Shown piece after piece: positions 13,188 to 25,100 of a stretch of 64,000 bases of DNA. The DNA is from Rotaria socialis. Its lineage: Eukaryota > Rotifera > Eurotatoria > Philodinida > Philodinidae. The position numbers and the translations under genes were made by a program. The number at the start of each line of letters is the position of its first letter. Positions within the stretch are counted from its first letter, which is position 1. A model generated the notes under the pieces. It worked only from the letters and a program-made list of their open reading frames with translations. It did no database searches and had not been told where the DNA came from. Location of the stretch: assembly GCA_905331475.1 (NCBI GenBank), contig CAJNYU010003038.1:70720-134719 (forward strand), in the 5' to 3' direction.

Positions 13188-13394
13188 CAGGGACGGCGCG
13201 AAGCAATAAAAATATAGGGGGGGGGTACTTGAAAACGGGAGGTTTTTTTCCAAAAATCGGAGTAAATCAATAAAAATCTCTTCTATTTTCTTCAAATCGG
13301 AGTAAAATTGAAACAAAAATTTCCAAAGTTGGGGGCCCCCCCCCCGCCCCNCAAAGTTGGGGGACCCCCCCCCTCCCCGTTCGCGCCGTCCCTG
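13188..13394. mobile_element. hAT-type MITE with 8-bp target duplication
   Basis: The ends are perfect 15-bp inverted repeats (CAGGGACGGCGCGAA / TTCGCGCCGTCCCTG). They are flanked directly by the same 8 bases, TATTTGTT, at 13180-13187 and 13395-13402. An 8-bp duplication with CAGGG...CCCTG ends is the hAT signature. The 207-bp body has no coding capacity and contains G and C homopolymer runs with one undetermined base at 13351. Because the termini are perfect, the insertion looks recent. It lies 300 bp upstream of the B-box gene. Confidence 0.88.
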
Positions 13395-13692
13395 TATTTG
13401 TTCTTCCCGGAACATCTAATGAACGTGTGTGTCAATTTAAATCTGTTCATCCATATCCCAAATCCCATACCGGCACCCGAGATAAGTCAATATAAAATGA
13501 TGGCAGGTGGAGTGTCTTCCTTTTTCGCTCTTAAATCTCACATTTACGATCCTTTCGCACGCCTACGTTGAAAAGAAAAGAGGCGAACGATATTTTTCAT
13601 ATGCGCAACCTTTATCTTTGCGCTCTTACAAAGAAAAGAAGCGCGTGGTTAGACTACATACTTTTCGATAAAGAGTAAAAGTAAATAAAAAA

Positions 13693-15090
13693 ATGGCTAC
13701 TACTGCCGCAAATGCTTCTTCCAGTACAAGCATTTGCACGATATGCCAAACACTCGCAGATGAGAAGCCAAAACCTGGTATTTTGCCATGCCTTGGATGC
13801 CAACAATTATTTTGCTATCAACACATTGGTCAACATCGACAAAATTTAGCTGATCAACTTGATACAGTTGTGATCAATGAACGAAATAACTTGTTTGAAA
13901 ACATTTCAAAACTTGAAGAAAATTGTGATCAATATGTTGAGCAACAACTGAAGGAAATTAATGATTGGGAGCTCAAGTCATTCGAAATCATTAAAGAAAC
14001 AGCTGAAAATGCTAGGCTAACATTACATGCAATGGCTTTAAATGAATGCGTAGGTCTCAGAGAAAGATTTACTCGGCTGACCACTGAACTAACGAATAAA
14101 CAACAGACCGACAATTATTTTGAACAAGATATTCAGGTTTTGAAACATAAATTCCAGCAGTTGAAGCATGATATTGAAAGTTTCGGTCTGAAGGTTCATA
14201 TCAATAGTGACTTGAAGTCAATCGAATTGATTAGCATAAAGAAAAAACCTTCAGCTTCAGACTCTTTTATTGATCATTTGTTACTAACACAAACACCAAT
14301 CAAATATATAAATGCACGGAATAGTGGTAAAATCTATGCTGTCAACGAGAATCTACTAGCATTTGAACATCGTGATGCGCGCGATATAGATTTGTATGAT
14401 ACAGTTGATTTATCAATGAAAACTATGTCTAGAACTGATGATGGGGGTTTTAATTTGTGTTACTCAACGTATTTACAGTCTTTTCTGTATTTAATTCAGT
14501 CTCGTCGACCCGAATGGTATCATTTATATCAATGGAGTATCATAGGGCATGGTGAACCTAAAAAAATGGAACTCAATATTAGCGAAAAAATTTATCAAAT
14601 AACTTGTTATGAAACTAACTTACTAGTTCTATTTTATAGTTTTACAATTGAAAAATGGAAACTAAATAGTTTAAAGCTTGATACACGTTGGAGAAAACCA
14701 ATGACGTGTGAACAAGATGAATCAATTAAAATGATACGAATGAATTCTTTATATTATGCGCTAGTGGTAGAAAAACCCGATGGCTGTTATTTCGAACTAA
14801 GAAATAATTCAATGTCGATTATCGGAAGTGTAAAAATAATATATGATTATTATCTGGAACTAATAAGTCTTCCAAATGAAATTGGGTGGTTACTCTTTTA
14901 TCATTACAATACACGAAACACCTACATTATTGATAACCAACTAAATAAACATGAACAGAAATTTATGGAAGCGTTACAAGTTAAAGATATTGTTACGCAA
15001 GGAAAATATATGATTATACGTTACGATAAACAAGCAAATGATATTTCGAAAACAAAAAAGGATTGCATTGAATATTATCAATGGCACTAG
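13693..15090 (+). CDS. B-box zinc finger / coiled-coil protein
   Basis: A single-exon gene of 465 residues. Residues about 15-48 carry Cys/His pairs CTICQ, CLGCQQLFC and HIGQH with B-box spacing (CxxC, CxxC, C, H, H). A coiled coil of about 120 residues follows, rich in Glu, Lys and Leu (for example LEENCDQYVEQQLKEI). This gives a truncated TRIM-like layout without a RING finger. The C-terminal 260 residues are unfamiliar; alternating strand-like and Trp/Tyr-rich segments hint at a beta-propeller, but no NHL or WD repeat is evident. Single-exon B-box proteins are an expanded group in bdelloids (family knowledge). Start: the first ATG, giving MATTAANASSSTS. No function can be assigned beyond probable protein-protein binding. 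Confidence 0.85.
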   Translation: MATTAANASSSTSICTICQTLADEKPKPGILPCLGCQQLFCYQHIGQHRQNLADQLDTVVINERNNLFENISKLEENCDQYVEQQLKEINDWELKSFEIIKETAENARLTLHAMALNECVGLRERFTRLTTELTNKQQTDNYFEQDIQVLKHKFQQLKHDIESFGLKVHINSDLKSIELISIKKKPSASDSFIDHLLLTQTPIKYINARNSGKIYAVNENLLAFEHRDARDIDLYDTVDLSMKTMSRTDDGGFNLCYSTYLQSFLYLIQSRRPEWYHLYQWSIIGHGEPKKMELNISEKIYQITCYETNLLVLFYSFTIEKWKLNSLKLDTRWRKPMTCEQDESIKMIRMNSLYYALVVEKPDGCYFELRNNSMSIIGSVKIIYDYYLELISLPNEIGWLLFYHYNTRNTYIIDNQLNKHEQKFMEALQVKDIVTQGKYMIIRYDKQANDISKTKKDCIEYYQWH

Positions 15091-15947
15091 AGTATAGATC
15101 AATTCTAATCTTTATTTTGGGCCATTACTGAAGGGTGTGGGTGTGTTAATTTCTAATAAACCATGGTAGCGATATAGTTTCTGCTAAAGGACTCATCAGA
15201 CGGGTTTGATTTGTGGTATCTGTTCAAAAAGAATGTCGAAAAGACGTAGAAGAGAATGCTCGTCTGCTTTTCGCGTTAAAATTGTTGTTTTAGATTGGTG
15301 TGCTTTTTCAGAAGGTTTCTGAAACTGTTAGGCGTTTAGACCTAACTTACATGTAAGGTCCGCATAATTCAAAATTACAGCACTTCTTATTTTTTGCTTA
15401 AACGCACATCAATAGATTCAGTCTTTCAAGCTGACCACGAATATCTACTTACAATTTATTTGATTCATCTTTTTCCTCAACATTCATTCATGACAACAAA
15501 AAATATTCAACCGCGAACTACAACAGAGAAAAGAATACTGAATTTAGACTTCAATGTCCTGATTTTTCATAAAATCCCATGTACATAAAAGACTACCGAA
15601 TATCCATCATATTTATCAGTCTCCAACATTTTACATTGATCGCTTATTTCTTTAATTAATTTTGTTCCAATCATTTGTTCACGAGGAAAAGAATATATTA
15701 AAAAAACTCGGACCGACAATGAAATAATCGATTCACAGTTCAATGTTTCAATTTTTCATATCATACAGTAGACAAAAGACCTGAATATCAAACATATATG
15801 CTCATCCACAACATACAGTCCTGACAGATTTCTTCTTTCACTCTTCACTTTTCCAATCATTTCGTGATACCGACAAAAAATATTGAATCAAATTTCAGCA
15901 ACAATAGAATAATAACAATTATGATTACCACGTTTTTATTTTCTGTA
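15091..15947. other. Intergenic, no gene seen
   Basis: AT-rich sequence between the B-box gene and the TA-flanked element. Two short stretches near 15400-15500 and 15660-15870 resemble each other loosely. No supported feature. Confidence 0.5.
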
Positions 15948-16983
15948 CAATGAGAAAAAAAAGGTATCACACGAAACCTTTGAAGTTTCGTAGAGTTTTA
16001 CTGTACTATATAAGTATCCGTAGAATAATACGAAACCACCATGAGGTTTAGCCATATCCTAGGTTTCGTAAAAGACTTAAAAGAGTTTTAAAAAGTAAAA
16101 GGGTTTCGCCCTGAGCCCTTGGAATTTTCTGCTACCCCAGGGGTTTTGTCAAAAACCCTTTTGGATTTCGTATTCAAAAGGGTTTCGGAATACACCTCAC
16201 GTAAAATTCGTTCATCGTTAAATTACCATTCACAATAATTATTTCTTTTTTCTACCTTTAGAATTTTCAAAGAACTCGAATCACACGCATGTAGAATATC
16301 GCTTTCAGAGTGTTTTCGAACTTGGGAAAGGCTTTCACAGTTTAAAAAGTCTTGAATATTTCACAAAACGGACCTTCATCCGAGTTGAAAATATCTCAGA
16401 AGAACGCTTTCGCTCACAAATGGGACCGATCAAAAACTGAATTGCTGCAAAACTAAGACTTCTTATTTCAACTCCGATCTAACTTTTGATGAAAGTTTGT
16501 AATAGGTTATCGAGGTCCAGCAACCCGAATATGTGGTTAGTTTTTTGCGTCGACCTCCCATTGATTCGAAATTGTGACCGGGAATAACAAGATGTTCTCC
16601 TTACACTAAAATGTTATTTTAAAGAGTGTCCTAGAGATTTTGTGAGCATGTATTGACATATCAAAATACCGTAGTATTTGTTGAGACAGTAGAATTTAAT
16701 AATGAAGGTCGATATAGATATGGATGCTTTGCTGTGTTTGTATCTCACAGGTCAAAAATGAGTTTACTTAAAATTATTTTACAATCAAAAAGTGTTTCTT
16801 AGATATACAATTCGGGAAAGATTTGAATAGCCATTCAGGGCTCAAATTAATCGATCGGACTATCGATATCAGTATCGACAAAAAATACTTTTGCCTTATT
16901 CGGCTCCGAGTCGGGTGACTCGAAGCGACAATCCTTAGTTCTTTTATTTCTGTTTTAATCAATTGTCACATCAACAATTATTA

Positions 16984-17702
16984 ATGGTAAGTCCGATTTT
17001 GAAAATGAAGTGCTGATTAATTATTATATTTTTATTTAGATCGGGTCTTCTATCAACAAATACTAATGGTTGTAACTAAATTTGTTTGATGATAAGTGGA
17101 TAGTTTATATTCGTTACTGCTGCAGCTTTTATTTTTATTTTTGATCACAAAGAGAAACTGGAAGAGTAACGTTACCGCTATCCTCGGTGTATACAAGATG
17201 TTAGTTACACTACTCCATTCTCTAATTTTCCAGTTCTGTTCCAGTTCTGATGTATAATACAATGTACTCGCTTTATATACGTGCACACGAGAGAGAGAAA
17301 AATAGAAAAAGATATAATAGGTATATGCGCATTACGTAGGTTATGTCTAGAGAGGTAATCACGTTACATAAAAGTAGATGGATAACATTAAGAAATAAAC
17401 CAGAAAGATTGATGAGAGTACTAGGTTATACAACGCCTATGGCATAGTGCATAGCACTCATCATAATGTATTCCTCCTTCCTAATACCGGATCAGAGGAT
17501 ATTCCAAAGAAATGGAAACGCAAATATGTGAACAATAAAGGATGTCCATGCATTATTGGCACAATGGTGAGTTCGATTTTTAAAGTTTAATGCTTATGAA
17601 TTATTATATTTATATTTAGATCGGGTCTTCGATCAACAAATACTAATGGTGAGTTCGATTTTGAAAGTTAAATGCTGATGAATTATATTATTTCTTTTTA
17701 GG
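16984..17702 (+). repeat. Repeated intron-plus-mini-exon-like unit
   Basis: A unit of about 83 bp occurs at 16984-17066 and 17568-17650, with the first part repeated again at 17650-17702. Each unit looks like a short intron (GT[A/G]AGTTCGATTTT ... TATTTAG) followed by ATCGGGTCTTCGATCAACAA. The third copy's intron-like part ends in TTTTTAG before GTGAAACCTCG. It may be a relic of a duplicated exon from a gene captured in the element. Confidence 0.45.
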
Positions 17703-17724
17703 TGAAACCTCGCATACCGATCGC

Positions 17725-18050
17725 TCCACACACTGGAATCTGTGGGAACTGGCAGAAAATATGCCTAAAAGTCGCCGTATTCTATAGGAGAACACAGAAT
17801 ATCGTTAGAACATGGAAGCAGTATTCTGACAGCAAACTTTCCTGATTTTTCTAGTCAGTTCCGACCAACTTGCAACGCCTTTTGGCAAGATGCCCCGGAA
17901 AACATTCAGAAAAATTGGGAAAGTTTGCTGTCGGAATACTGCTTCCATGTTCCAGCGATATTGCGTGTTCTTCTACAGGATTCGGCGACTTTGAGGCATC
18001 TTTCCTGCTGTTTCCTACAGAACCCGATTCGCTTTTAGAGAGTGGGTGTG
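17725..18050. mobile_element. GC-rich foldback element, copy 1
   Basis: A long imperfect palindrome. The left arm runs from about 17725 to 17853 and the right arm from about 17907 to 18050. The best-matched core includes GGAAGCAGTATTC on both arms, and the outer parts share CTGTAGGAA and AAAGATGCC-like words. It is nested in the element at 15948-18287. A second copy at 30671-30995 has the same arm words, so this is a repeat family. Open frames across the palindrome on both strands are by-products of the symmetry. Confidence 0.7.
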
Positions 18051-18287
18051 TTTTGCAGTGGATAGTGGTGGAAAATACTTTCATAATGGAGCAAAGCACC
18101 CGGCGGATCTCTCATTCAATATTGCGTGGTGAATTATACGGAACCTCAAGTACGAAACCCCTGTTTTCAGCTATTAAAATTAAGGGTTTTTACGAAACCC
18201 AATTTCTACGAAACCTCAAAGGATTTCGATTTGGTTGCAAAAATCGGATACCTTTGGGGTTTCGTGTGGCACCTTTTTTTTTCAGTG

Positions 18288-18944
18288 TAGAATATCAACC
18301 ACTCATGAAAATTGAATATCAATTGTATATATCTATCTACAACATTCGATTCTGTTAGGTTACATCTTCCGCTATTTTTTTCTGATCAATTCATAGTATT
18401 GACGAGAATAGATCAAACGAAATTCAAGTTAGAATGAAATAATTCACTATCATTTTAATCCTTTCATTTTCAATACAATATCAAGCACACATGAATACTG
18501 AATATCAATCTTATATATATTTCTTCAACATGAGATCGTGTTAGAAAATATCTTTCGTTATTTTTTTCTGATCAATTCATAGTATTGAAAAACTATATCT
18601 AACGAAATTCTAGCTAGAGTGAAATGGATATTTGCTGATTCTCTGTTTTGTAGCTGTGCAATTTCCTACTGTTTAAGTGTGTTTCCTGATTTATATTGAG
18701 GTTGTGATTAGAAGAAACGCTATGTTAATACTCTTCGATAGTTACGTCAAGGATTAAAACAATTTTCGATACATAGCTTAGAAAGCAATGGAAAACTGAT
18801 CTTCGAAAACTTGCATAGATTGGATACCCTTATGTTCAAGTTGGAAGGATGCAGCTATGTGTTATTATTTCTTGCTATGCGTTTAAAGAAAATCATAATT
18901 CGAAAAAAGGTAACAAGGAAAGAGAAGAAGGCTGATACTGACCG
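18288..18944. other. Intergenic, no gene seen
   Basis: AT-rich. Two diverged copies of a segment of about 130 bp (about 18300-18425 and 18480-18615, both containing TTTTTTTCTGATCAATTCAT and AACGAAATTC) form a direct repeat. No coding signal. Confidence 0.5.
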
Positions 18945-19199
18945 GAACGAGCAACGATAATGTTGAACAGATTACAGGGGACCATAAAGTGTGACGAACG
19001 GTTCACATATGTCGAGCGGCAGGTGCTTGCTACACCATTAATTAAAGCTAATGCCATGGCATGACTATCCACTTGATGATACGAAGCTAAATGACGACAA
19101 TATTGTGCTGTATCAGCTGAAAACCATGTTTCAGGTTCGACTCTGAGTTTGCACGCGACCTTCAAGTTAAATCGAAATCTTTCCATCGCATTCATTGTG
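18945..19199 (-). pseudogene. Solitary exon of an unrecognised protein gene
   Basis: One open segment on the minus strand, MNAMERFRFNLKVACKL... through CNLFNIIVARSG, with protein-like composition. It is bounded by a plausible acceptor (TTTCTTTCAG, 19222 going left) and a donor (GGTCAGTATC near 18944). It ends at VARSG, where a P-loop GKS would be expected if this is the start of an NTPase. I found no continuing exon on either side. The phrase VDSHAMALALINGVASTCRS looks conserved-protein-like and reminds me of large bdelloid proteins with a DUF3987-like NTPase, but I cannot confirm that. It is best treated as a gene fragment. Confidence 0.4.
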
Positions 19200-19221
19200 A
19201 ATAATATGAATTACAAATCTG

Positions 19222-21270
19222 AAAGAAAAGTCGTATATTTCATTAGATTATCCCATTGGAGCAGTAGTTATAAAACTAAAATCATGTTTTATCCAAACGA
19301 ATAAGGTAAATTCTTATGATACCGAATAACTTTGGACCTTTTATATTGTAATTGAAACCGACAGTGATATAATAAACAGGATATACTATCGGCATAGTAA
19401 AGTATTGGTATCTAAATAATTCATACTCTGAACAACAACATATATATATATATAGTGTAGAAAGAGCCCATTAACAAATGTAAAAGATCTTCCCTTATGA
19501 TGGTAGGATTAATACATTATGTTAGTGAAAATATCCAAACAATGGATAAAAAATGTTCACTCTTACAAAAGAAAAATATTTTGACCTCTACGTCGCAACG
19601 TACACGATCACTGGAACATATTTTATTATATGGACTCTATCGAGTAAAACTATGGTTAAAACGTCATGCTAAAAGATTTAATTTCTCCTTGAGAAAAGCA
19701 TTTCCCTATATATTTTAACCATTTCTACTTGAATTAAGTGTTATCGTCGTTGAACAAAAGCAACTGATATATGTGTGCATATATATATATATATATGTGA
19801 ATTCTTTTTTTCCATTTCTCCTTGCTACCCGTAATTTTTTTTGGGTGACCCATTTCTGCTTAAAGTGGAACAGTTTCCCGATTGATTGGTACTGTTGTCC
19901 ACTGCTGTTCAGTACAGTATCAGTACAATAATTTACCAAAATTTCGAAAATTTCTCTTTCGCTAAATGAAAAAACTCTGAACTTCAATATTGTTTCAGAA
20001 CTTCTGGAACGCCTTTTATTGAGTTGGAGTGGATGCTAGTATGAGTATTCCTTTGAATGATATGAGCAAATCCATTGTGGGTTGTTATGGTTTGTAGCAC
20101 TCTAAATTTTTCGACACGGTGTTCTTTAGTTTTGTCATGAACTGTGATTGACATATCGAGTTTTCATCATCATGACTAGAATGACTCTATCATGTCTCGT
20201 ATTTTGTTTGTGTGAAGATTGCACGGAAAATCTTTTTCTTGGTTTTGCCTTCTATTGACCATAGCATAACAAAATATAATGAATAGAAGAATAAAATCAC
20301 ATCTAGGCATGCACCAGTTCAGGCTCCGGTTTTAGAACCGATCGAAAACGAAAGCGTCAGGAGTTTCATGACAAAGTTATAAAATTTTCTTTCCAGTCGT
20401 TTAAAGGGCTGAAATTTTTAGCGGAAGTTCTTATAACGATTTGAAAGCTGATAGTGCACTAAAAGAAAAGACTTCAGTACATTGTGTAAAAAAAACTGTA
20501 ATCTCATAGGGAAATAGTTTGACAATAACTGAAGAATCTATAGGAATGTTTCTACTTGAAATTTAAACCATAGTTAGCCGTCAATGACATAAAGTACGCT
20601 GGGAAAATTTAGCTCGACATCTTAGATCCATCAAGAGTAGACATGCTAGTAATCGATTTTTGTTAGCAACTACCGAGTCGGTCTCATATGAAACTCTTTT
20701 ATTTCCAGAAAATGGTTTTAGGTTCTCGTATATCACAACGATTTATAACATTTTGTAGTAGCTCTAATATGCTACTATTGAAGCACACACATCCACAGAA
20801 CATAGATGTAGCAAATATTCGAAAGATTAATTCACCTATCCCCAAAAGTCTCCCTACTACGATTAAAAATGTGTCGGCTAACATCGCTATTGATGGCTAG
20901 CCATGATTAAAATCTCACTCAGACCGATATATTGACATCTACTCTAGACTTAAATAGAGAACCAAAGACCATATCTCGACATTTGTAGCCTTGATATATT
21001 TTTATGGACCTAATCTGGCGAGCCGAATCTTCGGCTGTTGCCTTGCATTTTCTAGTGAGATGACGATTCTCTACCCACTGAGCTCGAAAGTTTCTTCTAC
21101 GTGCTGTCGGGTTTCAAGTAATGGTTGCAGTTTGCCAGAAAGATCCAGCCCTTTGAATAATGCAAGAAAAATGCTGATCATTTTGTAATGAGACACCTGC
21201 TGGGTTCGCTTTTGGCCTGTTCTAACCGGTTTTGATTCTATGAAACTGATGCACTTCTAGTCACGTGACT
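19222..21270. other. Intergenic, no gene supported
   Basis: AT-rich sequence with (TA)n runs near 19441-19455 and 19780-19796. A tRNA-like A-box (reverse strand, about 21070-21090) with a weak B-box near 21010 may be a SINE relic. No protein gene is supported. Confidence 0.4.
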
Positions 21271-22161
21271 TTAGCCGAGTTTAGTACGAAACTCAGCCAT
21301 AGAGAAATTGGGATCGATTTTGCGACCTTTTGGTACTGCCGCCTCCTTATGTCCCAACACGCGAGCAGTAGGCACACCGTAAGCATTCTGAAGAGCTTTA
21401 ACACCTTTCACATAGCTCTGGTATTGTACTTCCGGCCAGTGTACGTGTCCACTATCGGTAGCTGGTAAACCAACTCCCTCGGCCTCAATACCAATTGCAT
21501 TGGAATTTCCATATATGGAGTCATCGAGGGTGCTGCCGGCATGATAGCAACGACCTGCTGCAATCACAAACCAAGTTCCAGAGCGGCCTAGTCCGAGTTG
21601 TGAGAGTGGGCCAGCAAGGCTAGAAGTACCGTCACGAACGACTGCCAACGATGGATAGTCGCCCGTCGATGAACCTGCCGTGTGATGAACAATGATGCCT
21701 TTCACAGACGCCATTACACCATGACCACGAGTCTTCCAGCCAGCCACTTCGACCACGTTTAGACCGGCACCACGAAGGATGTCAGCCAAACCCGTGAGCA
21801 TCGTGTTAATTGGTTTACTGGGTACAGGGCCAGTCGGAGTAGACCCTACCGTGCAGCATTGAATATTGTTGCCACCAGGGCAAAGGTTGGCCGGATCGGA
21901 GCTGCCCTTGCAAGTTGAAGTTGGTTGACAGATGCCTGCCACCCCTTTACTATTCTTGCATGTACCATACGTACAACACTGGATCGTGTTGTCACCAGGG
22001 CAGAGATTGGCTGGATCCGAGATTCCACCGCTGGCTGAACACATTCCCGTGTTAATGCATTCTCCACTAAGACCATTCCTGGCCGTACAAGTTCCATATT
22101 GTTGCGCAAAAGTGGTCCATGGCAGAATTACCGCCATCATGAACTGCATAGAAATCCACAT
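21271..22161 (-). CDS. N-acetylmuramoyl-L-alanine amidase with two Cys-rich modules, putative HGT
   Basis: Secreted peptidoglycan hydrolase predicted to cut the MurNAc-L-Ala bond. A single exon of 296 residues. Residues 1-19 are a signal peptide (MWISMQFMMAVILPWTTFA). Two Cys-rich repeats follow at about 24-63 and 66-103, each ending PANLCPG...IQCC. After a Pro/Thr linker comes an Amidase_2/PGRP-type domain (about 120-296) with zinc-site motifs KGIIVHHTAG and VLGHKEAAVPKGRKIDP, plus GRCYHAG and NAIGIEAEG. The domain resembles actinobacterial or phage endolysin-type amidases more than animal PGRPs. The gene has no intron and is visibly richer in G and C than its surroundings, both consistent with acquisition from bacteria. 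The Cys-rich modules suggest it was later fitted with eukaryotic-style domains. A likely role is digesting dietary bacteria or defence. Confidence 0.9.
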   Translation of the reverse strand: MWISMQFMMAVILPWTTFAQQYGTCTARNGLSGECINTGMCSASGGISDPANLCPGDNTIQCCTYGTCKNSKGVAGICQPTSTCKGSSDPANLCPGGNNIQCCTVGSTPTGPVPSKPINTMLTGLADILRGAGLNVVEVAGWKTRGHGVMASVKGIIVHHTAGSSTGDYPSLAVVRDGTSSLAGPLSQLGLGRSGTWFVIAAGRCYHAGSTLDDSIYGNSNAIGIEAEGVGLPATDSGHVHWPEVQYQSYVKGVKALQNAYGVPTARVLGHKEAAVPKGRKIDPNFSMAEFRTKLG

Positions 22162-25100
22162 TGGAATATCCTATGAGTACAAATGAATGATATGACGAGT
22201 ATAAGTGAATAAATTATTCTAATTAGCACACATTCATGTAAAAAACAGCGTGGCGGATGTACTGTAAAATATCGCTTTCTCACGATTTCATGAATCCTAT
22301 CTACGCTCGATCCTTCATTTTATCCCTTAGTTGACAAACGTCCTCTGCATTCTCATGTGGCGAAAATCGCATACAAATTGCGATTAATCTTCAATGTTTT
22401 TGTCGATATATTGCGCAATATATTCCTACTCTTGGCTTCCAATCCGTTCACCTACTCATCGACAACACCGCTGAATTCATCAAGAAAATATACAACCGAG
22501 AAGCCCACCTCGGTTAGGAAAAGAGCGAGCAGTCAGGGATTGATTGAACAGTTGATCGATGATAAACCGAGCATCATTAATCTGCTAGACATCCGTGAAT
22601 TAAAACAGTGTCAAGATGAAATTACACATACACAGGAAATAGAACGGACTGCCATCAACATTATATCATAGAAATAAGATTCGAAGTACTTTCCATTTCT
22701 CAATAGTAAGCGCGTCAAAGAATATTTCGACTTAACGGGCAGCTATTGAACTTGGATCTTTACCATTGAATAAAAAAAATTGCGGCATCTATATCTATGA
22801 TAAAATCAGAATTTTGAAAAGGGTTGTTGAAACTTTTCTGACATCATCTCTAGAAAATCGATTATGTTAGGACTCGAAACGTGATATATTTTTGACAGCA
22901 AGTAATACAATTCCATCGCATTCGCACACATGTCTGATATCAACGAGTTAAGTGATACAGATAAATAGGACAAGGTCTGATAATGACCTTTCTTATTGTT
23001 AGAAAAATTATCGTCTCATGAACAATGCCTTTTTCACATGAATACATAAGCTATGGCGCTTTTCTGTCAACATATAAAGTCATTATCAATGCTTTTCATA
23101 TTTTTCGTATAACGTCACTCGTTGTTATCATAAATGTGTCCGAATACGATAGTATTGTACCAGAATGTCATTGCTATCGATTGTATTGTCTGCTTTTGAA
23201 AATATATCACGTTTGTGGTGGTAATGAAATTGATTTTCTAGAAATAATGTCAGAGAAATGTCAAGACTGTTTTTCAAGATCTTTATTTTATCATAGATAT
23301 ACGAGTCACGCTGTTCTTTATTCAATGATGAAGATCGGAGTTCAATAGCTGCTTACAGAGCCGAGCTGTTACACATTCTTTCACGCAAATATTAGTTCGA
23401 AATGGACAGTAATACATAGGCAACAAACAGTGCTCGTATCCATTCTAAATATCCAATTACTGTATGGATAGAAAGAATTAATTTTAGTAGATTCATTTTG
23501 AAACTAAAAGGTTGTTGTTTCAGTTTAATCGCACAGTATTCAACTATTTACTCACGTATGTTTATTGAAGATAATAACGTATATATTATTATGTGATGAT
23601 ATTTTTATGTGTAATTCAGACTAGCGTATAGCTGTATTTATGTATTTTTTCTGTTCTTTGTTATTAAGAGCACAAAAAAGGCCAAACTTAATTGATTATT
23701 TTCTTCAAAAGTTGATCCATTCGAAAAGCAAGCAGGAATGCTCTTGCATTCCTAAGCCTTTCTGGGTGTCTTATTGAAATAAAGACCAGCATTATAATCC
23801 CTATAATATTAAAAAATGAAACATGAGACGTCTTGTTTAGACGTGATTGATAGAGAGCTGCCTGCAAATAAGAAAAAAAAATGGAAAGTGTGCAAAAACA
23901 AATGAAAAAAATCAATCTGATGAAAATTTTTGTTTTTCGGTATCATTTCAATGATGTGAGCAGAAAATTGGACCACTAAAATATGCCACGAAGAATTATT
24001 TTCCGGCTCATAAGTGAGATTTCCAGACAAAAAAGTCGACTTCGACACACTGCTTTCTTTCCAAGTGGGCAGATGAATGACTAAATTCGGTATTTTGCAT
24101 ATATCAGCAGCATTTTTTGATAAGTATAAAAGAATGAGGAAATCTTTAGGTCCATGTCGTCCCAATTGAAAAGTGAAGAAGTATTTGCGTGAAACTTCCA
24201 GAAAATGTTCAATCAGATATTAGTAGTCATCCCTCAAATTTTCAGCTTACTCTATTAAATTTTTCCTTTTCTTCCCTGCATGAAAACCGTAAAATCTAAG
24301 CATACGCAAAAATTACGTCCGTGTGAATCTTGTGGATGGATGTAGGTGTGGATGTGGGTGTCAGTGACGAAACGACTAGGGTCCAGAGCCACAGTAACAG
24401 CCACAGTCAACGACACCCACACCCACCCACACCCACAGTCAACGACACCCACACCCACACCCATCATTGGTCAACTGAGGATTAGTTCGTATATTAGTCT
24501 CACTTTCTCTCTCTGTATGAAACTATTTGTGTGAGGGAGACATGCGTTCTGGACTGCGTTTTCGAGAGACCTACCAGGAGTTACGTTGATTTCATCAGAA
24601 TCATTTCTAACTTTTATTACTTTTAGAGCTTGGTGCCATTGGTCCAAAATAAATCTTTAAAAAGTTTAAAATGACAACACAGTGGCTTCCAATCAACGGT
24701 TTCATTTCCTCTCAGAACCAAAATGTGCTACTTATGTTTTTGCAATCTGAAATGATGAAACGCTGAACATATAAGAACGTATACTAGTAAAAGAGAGAAG
24801 AATTTTTCCAACTAGAAAGTGTTTTCTATCGAAATGCTGGTTTGCATATGAGGAGTTTGTAAATTATTTTTTTCGCAGGTTTTGGGCAGCAACTTTCATT
24901 GGTAAGGAATACGGGTAGCACTTTATCTTTATCTTACTTTCAAAAAGTAAAGTAAAGTGTTTAACTGTACTTTATTATGTAAAGTAAAGTAACTGAATGT
25001 GTGGCCAGACTTGCCAAACCTCCTGATTTGACCAGGAGACTCCTAATTTTTGGACTGTTCTCGTGGTAGAAAGTCTCCTGGCTTCAGGAGCTGATTTTCA

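Larger units (their letters stand above)
15948..18287. mobile_element. Tc1/mariner-like non-autonomous element, 2.3 kb
   Basis: The left end reads CAATGAGAAAAAAAAGGT then ATCACACGAAACC. The reverse complement of the right end reads CACTGAAAAAAAAAGGTG then CCACACGAAACC. Both sit against a TA (15946-15947 and 18288-18289). Subterminal regions (15970-16190, 18140-18260) are full of short GAAACC/GGTTTC palindromes. No transposase frame is visible inside. It carries a nested foldback element (17725-18050) and tandemly repeated intron-like units (16984-17702). Mariner-type assignment rests on the TA duplication and CACTG-like ends only. Confidence 0.55.

Noticed and set aside
17870-18358. Plus-strand open frame of about 160 codons
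   Set aside because: Runs through a foldback arm and a transposon terminus; open because of the palindrome and composition, not conserved coding.
20998-21105. Possible tRNA gene on the minus strand
   Set aside because: A-box GAGCTCAGTGGGTAGAG is good, but D and T stems do not pair and the B box is weak; at most a SINE relic.
22357-22671. Plus-strand frame of 104 codons
   Set aside because: No motif, no splice context and unremarkable composition; cannot be told from chance.
24255-24534. Val/Gly- and Thr/Pro-rich frames on both strands
   Set aside because: Translations of the CACCC/GTGGG minisatellite.
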